Below, one piece after another: positions 25,538 through 35,228 of a DNA stretch of 48,669 nt. Under the pieces are notes generated by a model. The model ran no database searches, was not told the DNA's origin, and saw only the letters and a program-made list of their open reading frames with translations. The stretch is from contig NZ_JAURVJ010000137.1 in the NCBI RefSeq assembly GCF_030655615.1, positions 1-48,669 of the forward strand, in the 5' to 3' direction. A program made the translations under genes and the position numbers. This DNA is from Nocardioides sp. (GTDB taxonomy: Bacteria > Actinomycetota > Actinomycetes > Propionibacteriales > Nocardioidaceae). How positions within the stretch are numbered: the first letter of the stretch is position 1; each line of letters opens with the position of its first letter.

Positions 25538-26497
25538 ATGATGCGACCACCTGCCGAATGGCCACCCGACGACCCGCGACTCACCCCGGTCCTCCTGCGC
25601 AAGGAGCTCATTGCTGCCGGGTACAACGACCGCGCGATCAAGCGCCTGGTCGACGGCGGTGTTCTCGACAAGATCAAACGCGGTGCGTACGCCGACGCCG
25701 TCAAGCGTGCGCTGCTCGACGCAGTTGGTAACTACGCGCTTCGCAACCGCGCGGCGGTCAAGCAGGCCAAGACCGGGGTCGTGCTCTCCCACGTGTCCGC
25801 GGTGCCGGAGTACGACGCGCCGACGTGGGGCCTCGACCTCTCGATCACCCACCTGACGCGGCTCGACGGCAAAGCAGGCCGCAAGGAGGCGGGCATCCAG
25901 CAGCACTGCGGCACGATCCAGCCGGGCGACGTGGTGACGCGCAACGGGGTCCAGGTGATGGCGCCGGCCCGGGCGGGTCTGGAAGTCACCACCGTGACCA
26001 GCGTCGAGGCCGGCTTGATCTTCGTCTGTCACCTGCTCCACCACGAGCTCACGACCATCGACGAGCTCGTGAAGCGATACTCGTCGATGGAGCACTGGCC
26101 GAACACGCTCCATACCGACATCGTCCTGCGGCTGGCTCGCCCCGAGCTCGAGAGCGTCGGCGAGGTGCGTACGTTCTACCTCTGCTACCGGCATGCGATC
26201 CCCATGCCCGAGCCCCAGTACAAGGTACGGAACGCGTGCGGGGACGTGGTGGCCCGCCTCGACTTCGCTTGGCCGGAGCTCGGGGTCTGGCTGGAGTTCG
26301 ACGGGAAGGTCAAGTACGAGAAGCTCCTCCGGGATGGCGAGCGTGCGTCCGACGTCGTGGTGCGCGAGAAGGAGCGCGAGTCGATGATCGGCCGACTGAC
26401 CGGATGGCGCTGCCTCCGCATCACCTGGGCCGACCTCGAGCACCCGGAGCGCACTGCTGCGCGGATCATGGCGTTCCTCGCAGGCACTGACGCCTGA
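25538..26497 (+). CDS. AbiEi-like wHTH protein with C-terminal nuclease-like domain
   Basis: 319 aa from the ATG at 25538. N-terminal winged helix ([20 protein letters not shown] ... KIKRGAYAD, residues 18-53) as in AbiEi-type antitoxin domains; middle region [20 protein letters not shown]-terminal domain with D242 ([11 protein letters not shown]), E253 and D255-G-K257 ([10 protein letters not shown]), then [12 protein letters not shown], the pattern of DUF559/Vsr-like nuclease folds. Such proteins are widespread in actinobacteria and usually stand alone; no toxin partner is beside it. It sits between two inverted palindromic elements, suggesting past mobility. Nuclease activity is a prediction. 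Confidence 0.75.
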   Translation: MMRPPAEWPPDDPRLTPVLLRKELIAAGYNDRAIKRLVDGGVLDKIKRGAYADAVKRALLDAVGNYALRNRAAVKQAKTGVVLSHVSAVPEYDAPTWGLDLSITHLTRLDGKAGRKEAGIQQHCGTIQPGDVVTRNGVQVMAPARAGLEVTTVTSVEAGLIFVCHLLHHELTTIDELVKRYSSMEHWPNTLHTDIVLRLARPELESVGEVRTFYLCYRHAIPMPEPQYKVRNACGDVVARLDFAWPELGVWLEFDGKVKYEKLLRDGERASDVVVREKERESMIGRLTGWRCLRITWADLEHPERTAARIMAFLAGTDA

Positions 26498-26541
26498 CGG
26501 GACATCTGCGGCCGGACCTCGGGGGTTGTTCAGTCGCCTCT

Positions 26542-26595
26542 GGGGTGTTGCAACCCCCGTTAGGTGTAGGAATACCCGGTGCACCGGGTATTCCT
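26542..26595. repeat. Palindromic mosaic element, copy 2
   Basis: A GGG-t-GTTGCAAC-c-CCC hairpin (about 26542-26559) followed by a perfect 28-base palindrome (26568-26595) with the same ACCCGGTGCACCGGGT core as copy 1. The order of the two parts is reversed relative to copy 1, so the pair brackets the gene symmetrically. The stretch 26498-26634 holds nothing else. Confidence 0.75.
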
Positions 26596-26634
26596 GCCGT
26601 ACCCGACACCCCCCAGGGCATCCAGAACCTCGAC

Positions 26635-27087
26635 CTACAGGCCAGTCGACCGACAGTCACGCCGCCGCAACGCAGACACGTAGTCAGCGGGCGCGTCGGC
26701 AGCCTCGGCGGCGTCGGCGAGGACGCCGAGGGTGACGGCGGAGGGGAGGCCGCCCTCGTAGGCGTCGAGGACGTAGGTCCACACCACGAGCTCGCCGGTC
26801 ATGGTCGAGACCCTGACCTTGGTCTTGCGGTAGAGGCCGGAGTCGGCCTGCTCCCAGCCGTCCAGCGTGGACTCGTCGAGGGGGCCGACGTCGTAGACGG
26901 CGACGAAGACCTGCTCGAACGGGTCCTGCACCAGGGTGGGGAGGGCGCCGTCCCAGCCGTGCTCCTCGCCGCCGAACGTCAGGCGCCAGCCGGTCAGCCA
27001 GCCGGTCGTCTGCAGCGGGGAGTGGGGGCAACGCTCGCTCATCCGGGCCGGGTCGAGGTTGCTCCCGTAGGCGGCGTACAACGTCAC
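26635..27087 (-). CDS. Gamma-glutamylcyclotransferase-like protein
   Basis: 150 aa, single domain of the GGCT/AIG2 fold: opening [13 protein letters not shown] (the substrate-loop YGSNL), [34 protein letters not shown] and GLYRKTKV. The usual catalytic Glu aligns with the E of DGWEQAD. GTG start, with TACCCT seven bases upstream, so probably leaderless. It is divergent from the dihydrolipoamide dehydrogenase gene. Substrate unknown. Confidence 0.8.
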   Translation of the reverse strand: MTLYAAYGSNLDPARMSERCPHSPLQTTGWLTGWRLTFGGEEHGWDGALPTLVQDPFEQVFVAVYDVGPLDESTLDGWEQADSGLYRKTKVRVSTMTGELVVWTYVLDAYEGGLPSAVTLGVLADAAEAADAPADYVSALRRRDCRSTGL

Positions 27088-27094
27088 GGAAGGA

Positions 27095-27100
27095 AGGGTA
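27095..27100 (-). promoter_or_regulatory. Leaderless -10 box of GGCT-like gene
   Basis: TACCCT on minus, seven bases before the GTG at 27087. Confidence 0.4.
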
Positions 27101-27132
27101 GTGCCCGCGGCGGACCGGCCTGGGGACCGCAC

Positions 27133-27138
27133 TACGAT
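27133..27138 (+). promoter_or_regulatory. Leaderless -10 box of lpd
   Basis: TACGAT on plus, six bases before the GTG at 27145. A GGAGG run touches the start codon too closely to act as a normal ribosome site. Confidence 0.4.
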
Positions 27139-27144
27139 CGGAGG

Positions 27145-28536
<1,392 letters not shown>

Positions 28537-28659
28537 TTGGTCGCTGGCCGGTGGGGTCGGCCCGCAACCCCGCTCCTTCTGGTAGTTGCTGCCGCCCGCT
28601 TGGTACGGCGGGGCTGACCGGGCCGTGACCCCACCGGCCGCTCCGTGCGCCGTGTTCCC

Positions 28660-28950
28660 CGGTCGGGCTGTGGCCCGGGCGCCTGTGCCGGGCGCGTCGT
28701 GGGGCCCGGTCGGGCTGTGGCCCGGGCGCCTGTGCCGGGTGCGTCGTGTGGCCCGGTCGGGCTGTGGCCCGGGCGCCTGTGCCGGGTGCGTCGTGTGGCC
28801 CGGTCTGGCTGTGGCCTGGGCGCCTGTGCCGGGTATGTCGTGTGGCCCGGTCGGGCTGTGGCCTGGGCGCCTGTGCCGGGTATGTCGTGTGGCCCGGTCG
28901 GGCTGTGGCCCGGGCGCCTGTGCCGGGTACGTCGTGGGGCCCGGTCGGGA
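28660..28950. repeat. 47-bp tandem repeat (minisatellite), six copies plus start of a seventh
   Basis: Units start at 28660, 28707, 28754, 28801, 28848, 28895 and 28942, each exactly 47 bp, opening CGGTCGGGCTGTGGC and containing GGGCGCCTGTGCCGGG. Changes between units are point differences such as CTGGG/CCGGG and GCGTCG/TATGTCG. The period is not a multiple of three, so reading frames rotate and coding is unlikely. This repeat takes up most of the 446-bp gap between lpd and the pseudogene; 28537-28659 shows nothing else. Confidence 0.9.
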
Positions 28951-28982
28951 ACACCCCGCTCGGCTCGGGTTGTCGCGGCCGC

Positions 28983-29500
28983 TCAGCGCAGGGGCAGCCT
29001 GGGCGAGCGCTCGGTGCAGCGGCCGCCCGTCCAGATCAGTTTGGTGGTCCTGCCCTCGGCAGGGTCGCGGTCGCGCTGGGTGCGCAGCGTCCGGCCTCGG
29101 AGCAGACCGAAGACCCTCGACGGGGGCCGTGTCGGGGGCGAACAGCAGCTCCTCGCGCCTCAGGCTGCCGCGGTGGAGGGCCCACGGGCGCTCGCCGAGC
29201 AGATCGGACATCTCACGGATCTTGCGGCGCGCGTGCTGGTGCCGTCCGCGCAGCGCGGGCCCCAGCCACGACAGCCCGCTGACCGCCGCGCCGAACCCGA
29301 CCACCCACGCCCACATCGACCCGTCGTGACGCCGTACACCCCGAGCGCTGTCGCCCCCGCCATGGCGACCACGGTCACCACGAAGGCGCCGGCCTCGCGC
29401 TGGGTGTCGGCCCGCCAACGCCGGAACGCCACCTGGGTCTGCGAGTCGTCGAGCGCGGCCCCTAGGGCTGGGTCCAGGTGCCGCGGCGGTCGTCGGTCAT
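28983..29500 (-). pseudogene. Frameshifted small membrane protein gene
   Basis: A conserved-looking protein of about 165 aa can be read only by changing frame three times. An ATG at 29500 (MTDDRR) meets TAG after 12 codons. The next frame gives HLDPALGAALDDSQTQVAF, RADTQREAGAF and a membrane helix ending LGVYGV. A shift near 29310 gives MWAWVVGFGAAVSGLSW (second helix), then REMSDLLGERPWALHRGSL. A shift back near 29100 gives TKLIWTGGRCTERSP and a stop at 28983. Likely a two-helix inner-membrane protein now decayed. It follows the collagen-like gene on the same strand. Sequencing errors are the alternative. Confidence 0.65.
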
Positions 29501-29548
29501 GGCGGCATCGTGACGGCTCATGGTCGGCGGGTCAGCGGAACGACCGGA

Positions 29549-30187
29549 TCAGAGGTCGATCTTGGTCACCGCGTCGACGCGGACCGCGGCCAGCCTCTGG
29601 TCGTCGATCGAGAAGTCCAGCCCCGACCCGTCCGCGCACACGATGTCGATCGCGCCTCCTGAGACGCCACCGACCAGCACCACCCGCACCTCGTCACCGG
29701 GACTCCCGACGGCGGCTACCCGGACGGTGACGTCGTCGAGCACGGCCGCCCCCGACTTGAGCTGGCAGCGGACGTCGCCCGCCACGTCCTGACCAGTGTC
29801 GGCGGAGGCGGTCGCGACGTACGTCGCCACGGCCGGCGTACCCGGCGTCACCGTGAGGACGGTGGTCGCCGCGGTGCCGGGCAGACTGCGGGGGTTGCTC
29901 CGCGTGAAGACGAGTCCGTTCGACGGGCCGCGGTCACCCTGTGGTCCGGCCGGACCCACGGGTCCGGCCGCGCCCCGCGGCCCCCGGGGCGCGTCGCTCT
30001 TCTTGAAGTCCTGGGTGCGGAGCGACCCGTTCTTGACCTTGGCGGAGGTGACGGCGTTGTTCTTGAGCTGGGGCGTGCCGACGGACTTCGGCGGCAGCTG
30101 GCTGACGGCATAGCTCGTGCCGCCGAGGGCGACGACGAGGGCCAGCAGCGCGAGGCAGGTGGCGAGCGAGGGAGGGCGCAGGGTCAT
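29549..30187 (-). CDS. Secreted or anchored collagen-like protein
   Basis: 212 aa. N-terminal signal or anchor helix (LATCLALLALVVALGGTSYA), the segment VGTPQLKNNAVTSAKVKNGS typical of actinobacterial surface proteins, a short collagen-like Gly-x-y run (RGPRGAAGPVGPAGPQGDRG) and a C-terminal beta domain of about 110 residues with two Cys (CQL, CAD). Function unknown; probably cell-surface. ATG with TAGCAT seven bases upstream. Confidence 0.75.
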   Translation of the reverse strand: MTLRPPSLATCLALLALVVALGGTSYAVSQLPPKSVGTPQLKNNAVTSAKVKNGSLRTQDFKKSDAPRGPRGAAGPVGPAGPQGDRGPSNGLVFTRSNPRSLPGTAATTVLTVTPGTPAVATYVATASADTGQDVAGDVRCQLKSGAAVLDDVTVRVAAVGSPGDEVRVVLVGGVSGGAIDIVCADGSGLDFSIDDQRLAAVRVDAVTKIDL

Positions 30188-30194
30188 GCGCGGG

Positions 30195-30200
30195 ATGCTA
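30195..30200 (-). promoter_or_regulatory. Leaderless -10 box of collagen-like gene
   Basis: TAGCAT on minus, seven bases before the ATG at 30187. Confidence 0.4.
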
Positions 30201-30288
30201 GGTCCGCGACGACCGTCGTGTCAGTCGTCGATCGGCTCATTCGGTGCCGCCGTGGCCCCGCACCCGCTCCGCCACGGGTGGCCCTCGA

Positions 30289-30294
30289 TAGCCT
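30289..30294 (+). promoter_or_regulatory. Leaderless -10 box of quinone reductase gene
   Basis: TAGCCT on plus, six bases before the ATG at 30301. GGAGG also precedes the ATG, but with only one base between. Confidence 0.35.
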
Positions 30295-30300
30295 GGAGGC

Positions 30301-31683
30301 ATGAGCAGCGACAAGGTCGTCATCCTCGGCGGAGGCCCCGGCGGCTACGAGGCCGCCCTGGTCGCGAGCCAGCTGGGGGCCGACGTCACCGTCGTCGACT
30401 CCGATGGCATCGGTGGGTCGGCGGTGCTGACCGACTGCGTGCCGAGCAAGACCCTGATCGCCACGGCCGAGGTGATGACGCAGGTCGAGGCGGCCGCCGA
30501 GCTCGGCATCGACTTCCGCGACCACGAGGGCGACTCGGCCACGTCGATCCGGGTCGACCTCGCCCGGGTCAACACCCGCGTCAAGGCCCTGGCGGCCGAG
30601 CAGTCGGCCGACATCGCGCGGCGGCTCGACAAGGAGGGCGTGCGCGTCGTGGAGGGGCGTGGTCGCCTCGACGGTCCGGGCTGCGTGGTCGTCGACGGGG
30701 CGTCGTACGACGCCGACGCGATCCTCGTCGCGACCGGCGCCGCTCCCCGTACGCTGCCGAGCGCCCAGCCCGACGGCGAGCGCATCCTCACCTGGGAGCA
30801 GGTCTACGACCTCACCGAGGTGCCCACCGAGCTGATCGTGGTCGGCTCGGGGGTGACCGGCGCCGAGTTCGCCAGCGGCTACCTCGCCCTCGGCATCCCC
30901 GTCACGCTGGTCTCCAGCCGCGACCGGGTGCTGCCCGGCGAGGACGCCGACGCGTCCAAGGTCCTCGAGGACGTGTCGATCCGGCGCGGCATGACCGTGC
31001 TGTCGAAGTCGCGGATGGAGTCGGTCACCCGCGACGGCGACGTCGTGACGGTCCGGCTGACCGACGGCCGCGAGGTCCAGGGCAGCCACTGCATCCTCGC
31101 GCTCGGCTCGGTGCCCAACACCACCGACCTGGGGCTCGAGGAGGCCGGCGTGGTCCTCAAGGACGGCGGTTTCGTCAACGTGGACAGGGTGTCGCGCACC
31201 TCCGCGCGAGGGGTGTACGCCGCTGGTGACTGCACGGGCGTCCTGATGCTCGCCAGCGTCGCGGCCATGCAAGGACGGATCGCCATGTGGCACTTCCTCG
31301 GCGACACCGTGCACCCCCTCGACCTCAAGAAGGTCTCCTCCAACGTGTTCACCGCGCCCGAGATCGCCACCGTCGGCTGGTCGCAGCAGTCCGTCGACGC
31401 CGGCGAGATGCAGGCCGACGTCGTCACGCTGCCGCTGTCGGGCAACGCCCGCGCCAAGATGCAGGGCGTGCGCGACGGCTTCGTCAAGCTCTTCTGCCGT
31501 CCCGGTACCGGCATCGTCGTCGGCGGCGTGGTCGTGGGCCCGCGGGCCAGCGAGCTGATCCACCCCGTCTCGATCGCGGTGGCCGAGTCGCTGACCGCCG
31601 ACCAGCTGGCCCAGGCGTTCACCGTCTACCCGTCGGTGAGCGGCTCGATCGCCGAGGCGGCGCGGCGGCTGCACCGCTTCTGA
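30301..31683 (+). CDS. NAD(P)H-quinone reductase, LpdA (Rv3303c) type
   Basis: 460 aa flavoprotein of the disulfide reductase fold without the disulfide. The active-site segment reads GIGGSAVLTDCVPSKT, with only the second Cys. The C-terminal His-Glu pair is replaced (VYPSVSGSIAEAAR). FAD and NAD motifs (LGGGPGGYEAALVASQLG; VVGSGVTGAEFA; VYAAGDCTG) are intact. This is the pattern of M. tuberculosis LpdA, which reduces quinones with NAD(P)H. It is not a lipoamide dehydrogenase. In M. tuberculosis the homologue also lies close to deoD and pmmB. Confidence 0.88.
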   Translation: MSSDKVVILGGGPGGYEAALVASQLGADVTVVDSDGIGGSAVLTDCVPSKTLIATAEVMTQVEAAAELGIDFRDHEGDSATSIRVDLARVNTRVKALAAEQSADIARRLDKEGVRVVEGRGRLDGPGCVVVDGASYDADAILVATGAAPRTLPSAQPDGERILTWEQVYDLTEVPTELIVVGSGVTGAEFASGYLALGIPVTLVSSRDRVLPGEDADASKVLEDVSIRRGMTVLSKSRMESVTRDGDVVTVRLTDGREVQGSHCILALGSVPNTTDLGLEEAGVVLKDGGFVNVDRVSRTSARGVYAAGDCTGVLMLASVAAMQGRIAMWHFLGDTVHPLDLKKVSSNVFTAPEIATVGWSQQSVDAGEMQADVVTLPLSGNARAKMQGVRDGFVKLFCRPGTGIVVGGVVVGPRASELIHPVSIAVAESLTADQLAQAFTVYPSVSGSIAEAARRLHRF

Positions 31684-31708
31684 GTCGCTCGACACGGCCG
31701 GCTGACGC

Positions 31709-32356
31709 TCACGGAAGGTCGGCCAGGAGCCGGCGCATCCGGGCGATCTCGGCGTTCTGACTGGCGACCACGTCGGTGGCCATCTCGGTGACGCGGACGT
31801 CCTCGCCCGTCCCGAGGACGTCCTCGGCCATCGCGACCGCACCCTGGTGGTGCTGGACCATGTCCTCGAGGAACCGCCGGTCGAACGCCGCGCCGTCCGT
31901 CGCCGCCAGCGCCGCGAGCTGGCTCTGGTCGAGCATCCCGGGCATCCCGGTCGAGCTCATCGCGGCCACGCTCTCGACGGTCGGCTCGGGCTGGCCGTGG
32001 TCGACCAGCCAGGTCGCCATCACCACGATCTCGCGGCCCTGGCCGGCGTCGATCGACGCGGCCAGCCGGCGTACGCGCGGGTCGGCCGCCCGCTCCGGCG
32101 CGAGCTCGGCCAGGTCGAGGGCCTGGCTGTGGTGCGCGACCATCATCGACAGGTACGTCGCGTCGGCGGCGTTCCAGTCGGCCGACTCGGGCGGGGGAGA
32201 GGCGGGCGCCATCCCCGCCATCTCGTCCGTGCCGGTCATCTCGTGCGCGGCCGGCTGTCCGTGGTCTGACGTAGGGTGCTCGCCAGCACACCCCGCCACA
32301 CCTCCCGCCACCAGCAGAGCCGTCACCACGGCGATCGCTGGTCGGGTCGGCATCAC
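31709..32356 (-). CDS. DUF305 lipoprotein
   Basis: 215 aa. Signal peptide with lipobox VAGCAG, Met/His-rich linker, then a ferritin-like helical pair of DUF305 repeats, each with a Met-His-His motif (YLSMMVAHHSQALDLAEL; FLEDMVQHHQGAVAMAED). The family often occurs with copper or metal handling; the metal-binding role is inferred. The GTG at 32356 is preferred because TAGGGT lies exactly six bases upstream; the ATG three bases inside is the alternative. Confidence 0.85.
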   Translation of the reverse strand: MMPTRPAIAVVTALLVAGGVAGCAGEHPTSDHGQPAAHEMTGTDEMAGMAPASPPPESADWNAADATYLSMMVAHHSQALDLAELAPERAADPRVRRLAASIDAGQGREIVVMATWLVDHGQPEPTVESVAAMSSTGMPGMLDQSQLAALAATDGAAFDRRFLEDMVQHHQGAVAMAEDVLGTGEDVRVTEMATDVVASQNAEIARMRRLLADLP

Positions 32357-32362
32357 CCCCGC

Positions 32363-32368
32363 ACCCTA
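32363..32368 (-). promoter_or_regulatory. Leaderless -10 box of DUF305 gene
   Basis: TAGGGT on minus, six bases before the GTG at 32356. Confidence 0.4.
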
Positions 32369-32393
32369 AGCGACCACGTCCCAGGAGTTCTCG

Positions 32394-33869
32394 GTGAAAC
32401 TGCTCGTCGCCGCCAGCGCGCTCGTCCTCTCGGCCGGCCTGGCCGCCGTCGTACCCGCTTCGGCCGACCCGACCGACCCGCGGCCCGACGACGCGCCCGT
32501 CCTCGAGGACCGGCCGGTCCTGCCGGGCCAGGAGATCGCCCGCTTCGAGCCGGCGACGCCGCGGGTGCGCAGCGGTCAGGTCGACCGCAGCAGCGCGATG
32601 CGCAACGTCGCGCGGGTGCCGCTCGCCGGTGCGTTCGCCGCCGACGACGCCTACGGCACCGACCTCGCGTTCACCGGCCACTACGCGATCGCCGGCAACT
32701 ACCTGGGCTTCACCGTCTACGACATCAAGAACCCCCGCAAGCCCCGGCGGGTCGCCCAGGTCGAGTGCCCGGGCTCGCAGAACGACGTCTCGGTCTACCG
32801 CGACCTGCTGATCCTGTCCGTCGACTCCCTGCGCACCAACGACACCTGCGACAACGAGTCGGCCTCGATGGGGCTGCCGGTGCCCGTCCCGCTCCCGGGC
32901 GCCTGGGAGGGCATCCGCGTCTTCGACCTCAAGAACCCCCGCAAGCCGCGGTTCGTCACGTCCGTCCTCACCGAGTGCGGTTCGCACACCCACACGCTCG
33001 CGCCGAGCCGCGACGGCAAGGACCTGTTCGTCTACGTGTCGTCCTACGGGCCCAGCCCGGTGCTGCCCAACTGCCAGCCCCCGCACGACTCCATCAGCGT
33101 CGTCCAGGTGCCGGTCGCCCGGCCGGCGCAGGCACGGGTGGTGAGCCAGCCGGTGCTGTTCCCCGACGGCGGCACGACCGACGACGACTACAGCAGCGAC
33201 ACCAGCGGCTGTCACGACATCACGGCCTTCCCGAGCAAGAACCTCGCCGCCGGTGCCTGCATGGGCGACGGCGTCCTGCTCGACATCACCAACCGGGCCA
33301 AGCCGCGCGTGATCAACCGCGTGCGCGACACCGCCAACTTCGCGTTCTGGCACTCGGCGACGTTCAACAACGCCGGCACCAAGGTCGTCTTCACCGACGA
33401 GCTCGGCGGCGGTGGCGCGGCCGAGTGCAACAAGGACGTCGGGCCCCGCCGCGGGGCTGACGGCATCTACGACATCGTCGGGCGCAAGCTCGTCTTCCGC
33501 AGCTACTACAAGCTGCCGCGGGTCCAGTCCGACACCGAGAACTGCGTGGCCCACAACGGCTCGCTGGTCCCGGTCAAGGGCCGCGACATCATGGTCCAGG
33601 CCTGGTACCAGGGCGGCACCTCCGTCTGGGAGTTCACCCGGTCCGGCAAGCCCCGCGAGCTCCAGCACTTCGACCGCGGCGCGATCGACGACAGCGAGCT
33701 CGTGCTCGGCGGCTCGTGGTCGTCCTACTGGTACAACGGCTTCGTCTACTCCAGCGACATCACCCGCGGTCTCGAGGTCTTCAAGATCAAGACGCCGTGG
33801 GCGCGCAAGGCCGCGCAGCGCAAGCTGTCGGTCTTCAACGCGCAGTCGCAGCCGTCGTTCAACGGGTGA
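32394..33869 (+). CDS. Secreted LVIVD-repeat protein
   Basis: 491 aa. Signal peptide ending PASA (about residue 24), then a repeat domain built from LVIVD-type blades: FTVYDIKNPRKPRRVAQVEC, IRVFDLKNPRKPRFVTSVL, LLDITNRAKPRVINRVRDT, WEFTRSGKPRELQHF and GLEVFKIKTPWARKAAQ. Probably a beta-propeller outside the membrane; ligand unknown. Several Cys suggest disulfides. GTG start with AGGAG eight bases upstream. Its TGA overlaps the start of the SpoIID/LytB gene (GTGA). Confidence 0.85.
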   Translation: MKLLVAASALVLSAGLAAVVPASADPTDPRPDDAPVLEDRPVLPGQEIARFEPATPRVRSGQVDRSSAMRNVARVPLAGAFAADDAYGTDLAFTGHYAIAGNYLGFTVYDIKNPRKPRRVAQVECPGSQNDVSVYRDLLILSVDSLRTNDTCDNESASMGLPVPVPLPGAWEGIRVFDLKNPRKPRFVTSVLTECGSHTHTLAPSRDGKDLFVYVSSYGPSPVLPNCQPPHDSISVVQVPVARPAQARVVSQPVLFPDGGTTDDDYSSDTSGCHDITAFPSKNLAAGACMGDGVLLDITNRAKPRVINRVRDTANFAFWHSATFNNAGTKVVFTDELGGGGAAECNKDVGPRRGADGIYDIVGRKLVFRSYYKLPRVQSDTENCVAHNGSLVPVKGRDIMVQAWYQGGTSVWEFTRSGKPRELQHFDRGAIDDSELVLGGSWSSYWYNGFVYSSDITRGLEVFKIKTPWARKAAQRKLSVFNAQSQPSFNG

Positions 33870-35068
33870 AGGGTCTGTCTGTCGTGCGCTCTCGGGTCGT
33901 GACGATCCTGGCTGTCCTCGTGACCTCCGCCGCCGCGCTCGCCGTGCCGCCGGCCACGGCCACGGCCACGGCCACGGCCGCGCCGGACGCGCGGGCAGCG
34001 ACGGTGCGGCTGGTGACCAACGGCTTCGGCCACGGGCACGGCCTGTCGCAGTACGGCGCCCAGGCGCAGGCCCTGGCCGGGCGCAGCACCCAGCAGATCC
34101 TGCGCTTCTACTACCCGTCGCTGGCCAACGGCACGGCCACGGGCACGATGAAGGTGCTGCTGAGCGCCGACACCACGACCGACGTCGTCGTGCTCGACCG
34201 GCCCGGTCTGCGGGTCCGCAGCCTCGGCAACGCCAGGACCTACCGGCTCGACAAGCCGGCCGCGGCCCGCCGCTGGCGGATCACCCCGGCGAGCGGCGGC
34301 CGCAGCACCATCGCCTGGAAGGGCGCCCGCGGCTCCTGGCACACGGCGCGCACCGTGCCGGGCGAGGCCGAGCTGTCCGCGGGCGGCCAGCCCGTCACGC
34401 TGGTCACGCCGTCGGGGCGACGCGCCTACCGCGGCGCGCTGCGGTCGGCCCTGCCGTCGGCCGGCGCCCGGACGCGCCACACCGTCAACGTCGTGCCCCT
34501 CGAGTCCTACCTGCGTGGCGTCGTGCCTCGCGAGGTCTTCCCGTCGTGGAAGCCGGCCGCCCTGCGGGCCCAGGCCGTCGCGGCCCGCACCTACGCCGCC
34601 TTCGAGCGCGCCGACTACTCCCGCCGCTACTTCCACGTCGACGACACCACCTCGTCGCAGGTCTACGGCGGCGTGACCAACGAGGTCTCGTCGACGGACG
34701 CCGCGATCAAGGCCACGGCCCGGCAGGTGCTCACCAGCGGCGGACGCCCGGCGTTCACCCAGTTCTCCGCGAGCAACGGCGGCTGGATGTCGGCCGGCTC
34801 GCAGCCCTACCTGGTCGCCAAGCAGGACCCCTACGACGACCGCTACCAGGGCGTCACCGACTCGATCGCTGCCGGTGAGCTCGAGCGCGCGTTCCCGGCC
34901 ATCGGCACGTTCCAGCGGGTCGAGGTCGTCACCCGCGACGGCAACGGCCAGTGGGGCGGACGGGTGACGTTGATCCGCATCGTCGGCTCCCAGACGTCGA
35001 CCGCGGTCAGCGGTGAGACGTTCCGGTCCTACTTCGGGCTCAACTCGAGCTGGTTCGACCTGCGCTGA
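33866..35068 (+). CDS. Secreted SpoIID/LytB-domain protein
   Basis: 400 aa. Signal peptide, Thr/Ala-rich spacer, then TNGFGHGHGLSQYGAQAQA, a central variable region and the SpoIID core VVPLESYLRGVVPREVFPSW ... ALRAQAVAARTYA with the catalytic-type Glu, followed by TTSSQVYGG and FSASNGGW. SpoIID cleaves denuded peptidoglycan in sporulating bacteria; here a cell-wall amidase/glycosidase role is likely. A GTG at 33866 overlaps the upstream stop; another GTG at 33884 has GAAGGG in front and gives a tidier signal peptide. Confidence 0.88.
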   Translation: MKGLSVVRSRVVTILAVLVTSAAALAVPPATATATATAAPDARAATVRLVTNGFGHGHGLSQYGAQAQALAGRSTQQILRFYYPSLANGTATGTMKVLLSADTTTDVVVLDRPGLRVRSLGNARTYRLDKPAAARRWRITPASGGRSTIAWKGARGSWHTARTVPGEAELSAGGQPVTLVTPSGRRAYRGALRSALPSAGARTRHTVNVVPLESYLRGVVPREVFPSWKPAALRAQAVAARTYAAFERADYSRRYFHVDDTTSSQVYGGVTNEVSSTDAAIKATARQVLTSGGRPAFTQFSASNGGWMSAGSQPYLVAKQDPYDDRYQGVTDSIAAGELERAFPAIGTFQRVEVVTRDGNGQWGGRVTLIRIVGSQTSTAVSGETFRSYFGLNSSWFDLR

Positions 35069-35117
35069 CGGCCGATCGTCGTCCGGCCGTGGTCCGGAAC
35101 GGCATACCCCGGGGGGT

Positions 35118-35204
35118 GTCGGATTCCCCGGTCGGCCGGGGAATCCGACCCTTGTCAGGGGTTGCAACCCCTGACAAGGACCAAACTCCCCGGTCAGCCG
35201 GGGA
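35118..35204. repeat. Palindromic mosaic element, copy 3
   Basis: Three hairpins in 87 bp between convergent genes: a 14-bp perfect stem with TCGG loop (35118-35149, GTCGGATTCCCCGG arm), a perfect 30-base palindrome centred on GTTGCAAC (35150-35179), and a 7-bp stem TCCCCGG/CCGGGGA with TCAG loop (35187-35204). Likely acts as a bidirectional terminator; the same parts recur near 47.9 kb. Nothing else lies in 35069-35228. Confidence 0.8.
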
Positions 35205-35228
35205 ATCCGCCGCAGGCGGCCCGCCCCG

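Noticed and set aside
28660..28950. CRISPR array
   Set aside because: Units are continuous with no unique spacers, and no cas gene is nearby.
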